Shown: positions 14,782 to 17,465 of the stretch, piece after piece
Position numbering within the stretch: the stretch's first letter is position 1
Layout: the number at the start of each line of letters is the position of its first letter
From: Prevotella sp. UBA2755
GTDB lineage: Bacteria > Bacteroidota > Bacteroidia > Bacteroidales > Bacteroidaceae
Direction: 5' to 3'
NCBI GenBank assembly: GCA_002353225.1
Contig: DEJF01000030.1
Span: 28,228-45,692, forward strand
Length of the DNA: 17,465 nt
Program-made: the position numbers and the translations under genes
The notes under the pieces: model-generated
The model's input: the letters and a program-made list of their open reading frames with translations, nothing else
What the model was told of the DNA's origin: nothing
Database searches by the model: none

Positions 14782-15804
14782 ATGAAGAAGATGATGTTCG
14801 CCCTGGTAGCAATGCTGTTGGTAACAGTAACGGGCAAGGCAATGAGTTATGAGCAGGCTCGCAACGAGGCTCTCTTCCTGACGGATAAGATGGCTTACGA
14901 ACTGAACCTGACGGAAGAGCAGTATGAGGCTGCTTATGAGATTAATCTCGACTACCTCATGGGTGTCACCAGTTATGATGATGTGTATGGCACCTACTGG
15001 GAGCGTCGTAACCTCGACCTGAGTTATGTTCTGCTCGACTGGCAGTTAAGCGCCTTCCGTGCAGCCACCTATTTCTATCGTCCGCTCTACTGGGCTGACG
15101 GTTTCTGGCACTTCGGCATCTATGCCCGTTATCCGCATCGTGACTACTTCTACTATGGTCGCCCGGTATTCTACGCCAGTTATCGTGGAGGTCATGCATG
15201 GCATGTAGTAGGCGGCAGAGGTTGGTATCACGGTCGTCGTGACCACTATATCCACCATCACAACACACGCCATTTCGGAATGCGTGACGGTTGGAACCGT
15301 GGAGACTATCGCCACCACCATAACAGTGGGATACGTAATAGTTCTACTCGTACGACAGTCAATCACAGGGGCTTTGGCAACAATGATCATGGCAATCGTG
15401 ACTTCAATCGCGGGAATCGTAACAATGACTTCAATCGCGGGAATCATAACAACACGAGTCGGGATATGAATCGCGGCATGAATCGTGGTAACGGTGAGAA
15501 TCGCCCCAACAGGACGATAACGAATACGGAGAACCGTCAGCCTCGCTCACTGGGTGGATATCGCAGCCAAGGTACCCCACGAAGCATCAACAGCACTCCT
15601 ACGGTTCGTCAAAACGGATCTTCTCATAGCAGTGGCTCCTTCAGCGGCGGCAGCATGCGTGGCAGTTCTTCTCACAGCAGTGGTTCCTTCAGCAGAGGCG
15701 GTGGTTCATTCGGCGGAGGCCACAGCAGTGCCGGCAGAGGTAGTTTCGGAGGTGGCGGTGGACGCTCCTCTGGAGGCGGCCACAGTTACGGAGGACGTCG
15801 TTAA
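14782..15804 (+). CDS. secreted Gly/Ser/Asn/His-rich low-complexity protein
   Basis: I do not recognise a named family for the whole protein. Of 340 residues, 1-20 are a signal peptide (KKMMFALVAMLLVTVTGKA). Residues 22-62 are helical with an LTEEQ (43-47) that resembles the LTxxQ motif of CpxP/Spy-type periplasmic proteins. Residues 70-150 are rich in Tyr/Trp/Phe (RPLYWADGFWHFGIYARYPH). Then comes a His-rich patch (HHH at 158-160 and 178-180), followed by an Arg/Asn/Gly region with repeats (DFNRGN at 207 and 216; MNRG at 229 and 233). The tail is Gly/Ser-rich (SSHSSGSFS at 280 and 296; many GGG). It is strongly basic and probably disordered after residue 150, and may bind anionic surface polymer or metal (speculative). 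It is divergent from wzi and shares its regulatory region. The last 99 nt are overlapped by the opposing phosphatase gene. Confidence 0.85.
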   Translation: MKKMMFALVAMLLVTVTGKAMSYEQARNEALFLTDKMAYELNLTEEQYEAAYEINLDYLMGVTSYDDVYGTYWERRNLDLSYVLLDWQLSAFRAATYFYRPLYWADGFWHFGIYARYPHRDYFYYGRPVFYASYRGGHAWHVVGGRGWYHGRRDHYIHHHNTRHFGMRDGWNRGDYRHHHNSGIRNSSTRTTVNHRGFGNNDHGNRDFNRGNRNNDFNRGNHNNTSRDMNRGMNRGNGENRPNRTITNTENRQPRSLGGYRSQGTPRSINSTPTVRQNGSSHSSGSFSGGSMRGSSSHSSGSFSRGGGSFGGGHSSAGRGSFGGGGGRSSGGGHSYGGRR

Positions 15805-16302
15805 GACACGCACCTCGGCATTCATCATCCGTTGCACTTCACTCATCGAACACGATGCATAGACGGCTAATATCGCTTTATTGATAATACCATGCCCGAC
15901 AGCCACCACTCGTTTTCCATCGTAGGTGGCTGTCATTTTTTGTAGGAAGTCACAGGCTCTTTGCAATAAAGCATCCTCGGTCTCAATATCATCGGGCCAC
16001 ACCTCTCCTCGCAGGTCGGGAATAAAACGTCCCGTAAAACTGCCCCAGTCTCGCTCTCTGAGCAGGGGAGTGGTCACCACAGACAACCCATGAGGGGCTG
16101 CAATCACCTCGGCTGTCTGGATGGCTCGGTGCAGATCACTCGCCACCACTGCGTCAATTGACTCTGCCGCAAGGCGCTCTGCCACCTGCCGAGCCTGTTC
16201 CCTACCCTGTTCGTTCAGTTCCCCTTGGGTCTGTCCCTGCATGATCTGACGGGCATTATCCACTGTCTCCCCATGCCTAACTAAATAAATCGTTGTCATC
16301 AT
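15706..16302 (-). CDS. histidine phosphatase family protein (phosphoglycerate mutase-like)
   Basis: Cytoplasmic enzyme of the histidine phosphatase superfamily; substrate not predictable. Counting from the ATG at 16302, LVRHGET (about 7-13) carries the Arg-His nucleophile motif. LLRERDWGSFTG (about 80-91) holds the acid residue, and VAVGHG (about 133-138) has the second His, so all catalytic residues are present. A longer start at TTG 16311 is rejected because that codon is part of the -7 box; the ATG at 16299 (MTTIYLVRHGE) is equally likely. The fold should end near 'NAEVRVL', whose last codon reads the TAA of the opposite gene as TTA (Leu). The remaining 31 residues (Thr/Ser/Ala-rich) are antisense to the Gly-rich tail of that gene and look like a readthrough extension. 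Confidence 0.9.
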   Translation of the reverse strand: MMTTIYLVRHGETVDNARQIMQGQTQGELNEQGREQARQVAERLAAESIDAVVASDLHRAIQTAEVIAAPHGLSVVTTPLLRERDWGSFTGRFIPDLRGEVWPDDIETEDALLQRACDFLQKMTATYDGKRVVAVGHGIINKAILAVYASCSMSEVQRMMNAEVRVLTTSSVTVAASRGASTATSETTSAGTAVASAE

Positions 16303-16308
16303 AATATG

Positions 16309-16316
16309 CAAAAATA
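16309..16316 (-). promoter_or_regulatory. phosphatase promoter -7 box (TATTTTTG), near-leaderless
   Basis: Minus-strand TATTTTTG is followed by CATATT and then ATGATG. The predicted start site is within about 1-5 nt of the start codon. The -33 place is occupied by the heptamer array. Confidence 0.65.
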
Positions 16317-16321
16317 ATCAT

Positions 16322-16356
16322 AATTTTCAATTATCAATGAGCAATTATCAATTATT
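16322..16356. repeat. second five-unit heptamer array between divergent promoters
   Basis: Units AATTTTC, AATTATC, AATGAGC, AATTATC and AATTATT, contiguous 7-nt steps. It lies 5 nt from the phosphatase -7 box and 5 nt from the -7 box of the next plus-strand gene. Arrangement, unit number and last unit match the array at 437-471. Confidence 0.8.
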
Positions 16357-16361
16357 TTTCT

Positions 16362-16369
16362 TAATTTTG
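16362..16369 (+). promoter_or_regulatory. promoter -7 box (TAATTTTG) of the DUF308-like gene
   Basis: TAATTTTG fits TAnnTTTG; start near 16375 gives a leader of about 20 nt to the ATG at 16396. No TTTG at -33; heptamers lie there. Confidence 0.65.
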
Positions 16370-16395
16370 CAAAAACAATAATAGGAATTAAAGAC

Positions 16396-17103
16396 ATGAA
16401 ACTATTACAAAGTTCAATTTTTCGTGCGTTATGCTCTATCGCCATCGGTATTCTGTTATTGAAATACCCCGATAATTCCGTCACATGGCTCACCATGGCA
16501 ATCGGCATCTTATTCCTGTTATCAGGTATCATCGCCTTGATATCTTATTGGAATGCCAGACGTCATGCAGGAGAATACACTATTACGGACGCAGAAGGCA
16601 ACATCATCAGCGGCTCTCAGCCAGCCTTCCCTTTGGTAGGCATCGGCAGTGTCATCCTCGGACTGACCCTCGTCCTAAGCCCTGACATGTTTGTACAATG
16701 GCTGATGTATATCCTCGGAGCCATGCTCATACTGGGCAGTATCAACCAACTGATCGTACTGGTAGTAGCACGACGCTATGGGTCGATAGGCGCATTCTTC
16801 TGGATAGCCCCCATCCTGATTTTCATCGCAGGCATCGTCATCTTCGTCAAACCGATGAAGAGTGCCGAACTGCCTATGATCATCCTGGGGTGGTGTATGC
16901 TCCTCTATGGTGTCACTGAGACGATCAACTCCCTGATGGTCTATAGCCTGCGCAGAAAAATGGAACAACAGCAAAAGGAGGCTGCTAATGGCTTAGAAGC
17001 CGAGGAGATCGTCACTGAAGAGAAGGAGAAACTTCCCCAGAAACCAGTCGAAGAGATCGTGGAGGAAGTCTCCCAAAGTGATATCATTGTGGAGGAGGAA
17101 TAA
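16396..17103 (+). CDS. DUF308/HdeD-like inner-membrane protein
   Basis: A 235-residue membrane protein with six likely helices (about 7-23, 29-50, 79-95, 101-124, 132-151, 158-181) arranged as helix pairs, each with small-residue 'GIGSVILGLTLVL' or 'AIGILFLLSGIIALI' patterns. This matches the DUF308 (HdeD-like) repeat layout. HdeD is linked to acid resistance in E. coli, but the function of most relatives is unknown. After residue about 188 a cytoplasmic tail follows that is very acidic (EAEEIVTEEKEKLPQKPVEE and on to VEEE at the end), not part of the domain. It is monocistronic: it is divergent from the phosphatase gene, and rpmE2 behind it has its own promoter. Confidence 0.82.
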   Translation: MKLLQSSIFRALCSIAIGILLLKYPDNSVTWLTMAIGILFLLSGIIALISYWNARRHAGEYTITDAEGNIISGSQPAFPLVGIGSVILGLTLVLSPDMFVQWLMYILGAMLILGSINQLIVLVVARRYGSIGAFFWIAPILIFIAGIVIFVKPMKSAELPMIILGWCMLLYGVTETINSLMVYSLRRKMEQQQKEAANGLEAEEIVTEEKEKLPQKPVEEIVEEVSQSDIIVEEE

Positions 17104-17125
17104 AAGGTACTTTCGTTCGAAAATA

Positions 17126-17147
17126 AAAATAAATCGAAATTTATTTT
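17126..17147. terminator. AT-rich hairpin after the DUF308-like gene, possible terminator
   Basis: AAAATAAAT (17126-17134) and ATTTATTTT (17139-17147) pair exactly around CGAA, 23 nt after the stop codon. All stem pairs are A-T, so it is weak for an intrinsic terminator. It also overlaps the -33 box of the next promoter. Confidence 0.4.
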
Positions 17148-17175
17148 GTATTTTGCTCACTTATTCGTACCTTTG
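17145..17175 (+). promoter_or_regulatory. rpmE2 promoter (TTTG-N19-TACCTTTG)
   Basis: TTTG at 17145-17148 and TACCTTTG at 17168-17175 with a 19-nt spacer, a full match. Transcription near 17180 leaves a leader of about 46 nt. Confidence 0.8.
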
Positions 17176-17226
17176 CACTCGCTTTATGCGAAAAGATAAA
17201 ATATTAATAAATAAGTAACAATTAAA

Positions 17227-17465
17227 ATGAAAAAAGGTATTCATCCAGAAAACTATCGCCCCGTCGTGTTCAAGGACATGTCCAACGGCGATATGTTCCT
17301 TTCGCGTTCTACCGCAAAGACAAATGACACCGTAGAATTCGAAGGCGAAACTTACCCAGTGGTTAAAATCGAAATCTCGAGCACCTCTCACCCCTTCTAT
17401 ACAGGTAAGAGCAAACTCGTGGATACTGCAGGTCGCGTAGACAAGTTCATGAGCCGCTACGGTAA
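17227..17465 (+). CDS. rpmE2: ribosomal protein L31 type B, 3' end cut by window edge
   Basis: Component of the large ribosomal subunit. The visible 79 residues begin MKKGIHPENYRPVVFKDMS and continue DMFLSRSTAKT, then HPFYTGKSKLVDTAGRVDKF (55-74) and MSRYG, the typical end region of type B L31. Only a few residues should be missing beyond the edge. No cysteine is present, so it is the zinc-independent form lacking the CxxC motifs of type A. Leader about 46 nt behind a strong promoter. A reading frame on the minus strand over this stretch is a shadow. Confidence 0.95.
   Translation, partial: MKKGIHPENYRPVVFKDMSNGDMFLSRSTAKTNDTVEFEGETYPVVKIEISSTSHPFYTGKSKLVDTAGRVDKFMSRYG

Noticed and set aside
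14966..15447. Antisense open frames over the Gly/His-rich gene (14966-15268, 15046-15447)
   Set aside because: They are complements of the biased, repetitive coding sequence and show no family features; the plus frame has a signal peptide, promoter and sensible start.
15600..15800. CRISPR-like or tandem DNA repeat
   Set aside because: The repetition is at protein level (Gly/Ser motifs) within a coding frame, with no regular repeat-spacer spacing.

Overview
The window looks like chromosomal DNA from a member of the Bacteroidales, most likely Prevotella or a close relative. Four things point there. A tmRNA gene encodes the tag GENNYALAA. Nearly every gene start lies behind a Bacteroidetes-type TAnnTTTG (-7) box, several with TTTG 19-21 nt upstream. 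Shine-Dalgarno sequences are mostly absent. The proteins are typical of the group: Wzi, a Bacteroidetes-style long Wza, GH16 and type B L31. The genus call is an inference from these traits; no database search was made.

Layout. Positions 1-400 (minus) hold the tmRNA gene, cut only in its CCA tail by the window edge. Positions 516-9684 (plus) hold a tightly packed Wzx/Wzy-type exopolysaccharide or capsule operon: outer-membrane export protein (Wza-like), chain-length protein (Wzz-like), flippase (Wzx), polymerase (EpsG-type Wzy), WbsX-family transferase, GT2 glycosyltransferase and a fucosyltransferase-like protein. The first four genes overlap by 1, 4 and 7 nt. A second, near-leaderless promoter precedes wbsX. 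Positions 9704-10522 (minus) encode a secreted GH16 glycanase with its own promoter and an inverted repeat across its start site. A roughly 660-nt non-coding stretch follows, with strong palindromic structure. Positions 11184-12666 (plus) hold a second GT2 enzyme and the short polyprenyl-phosphate sugar-phosphate transferase that would start the repeat unit. Positions 12663-14644 (minus) hold wzi and a small lipoprotein. Positions 14782-17465 leave the polysaccharide theme: a secreted Gly/Ser/Asn/His-rich protein, a histidine phosphatase (minus), a DUF308-like membrane protein and the start of rpmE2 (ribosomal protein L31).

How it works together (inference from families). The short transferase loads the first sugar phosphate on undecaprenyl phosphate. 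WbsX, the two GT2 enzymes and the fucosyltransferase-like enzyme extend it. Wzx flips the unit, Wzy polymerises it, Wzz sets length, Wza exports it, and Wzi, perhaps with its lipoprotein partner, holds or assembles it at the surface. The GH16 enzyme may trim or release the polymer. With at most four dedicated transferases plus the initiator, a repeat unit of about five sugars is plausible.

The most unusual signals are non-coding. Two near-identical divergent promoter modules (423-482 and 16309-16369) each enclose five heptamers of the form AAYTATN between facing -7 boxes 44-45 nt apart. A 109-nt nested inverted repeat lies at 10933-11041. Two 12-bp direct repeats spaced exactly 22 bp lie between wzi and the Gly-rich gene. 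Several start codons fall only a few nt from the predicted transcription start.
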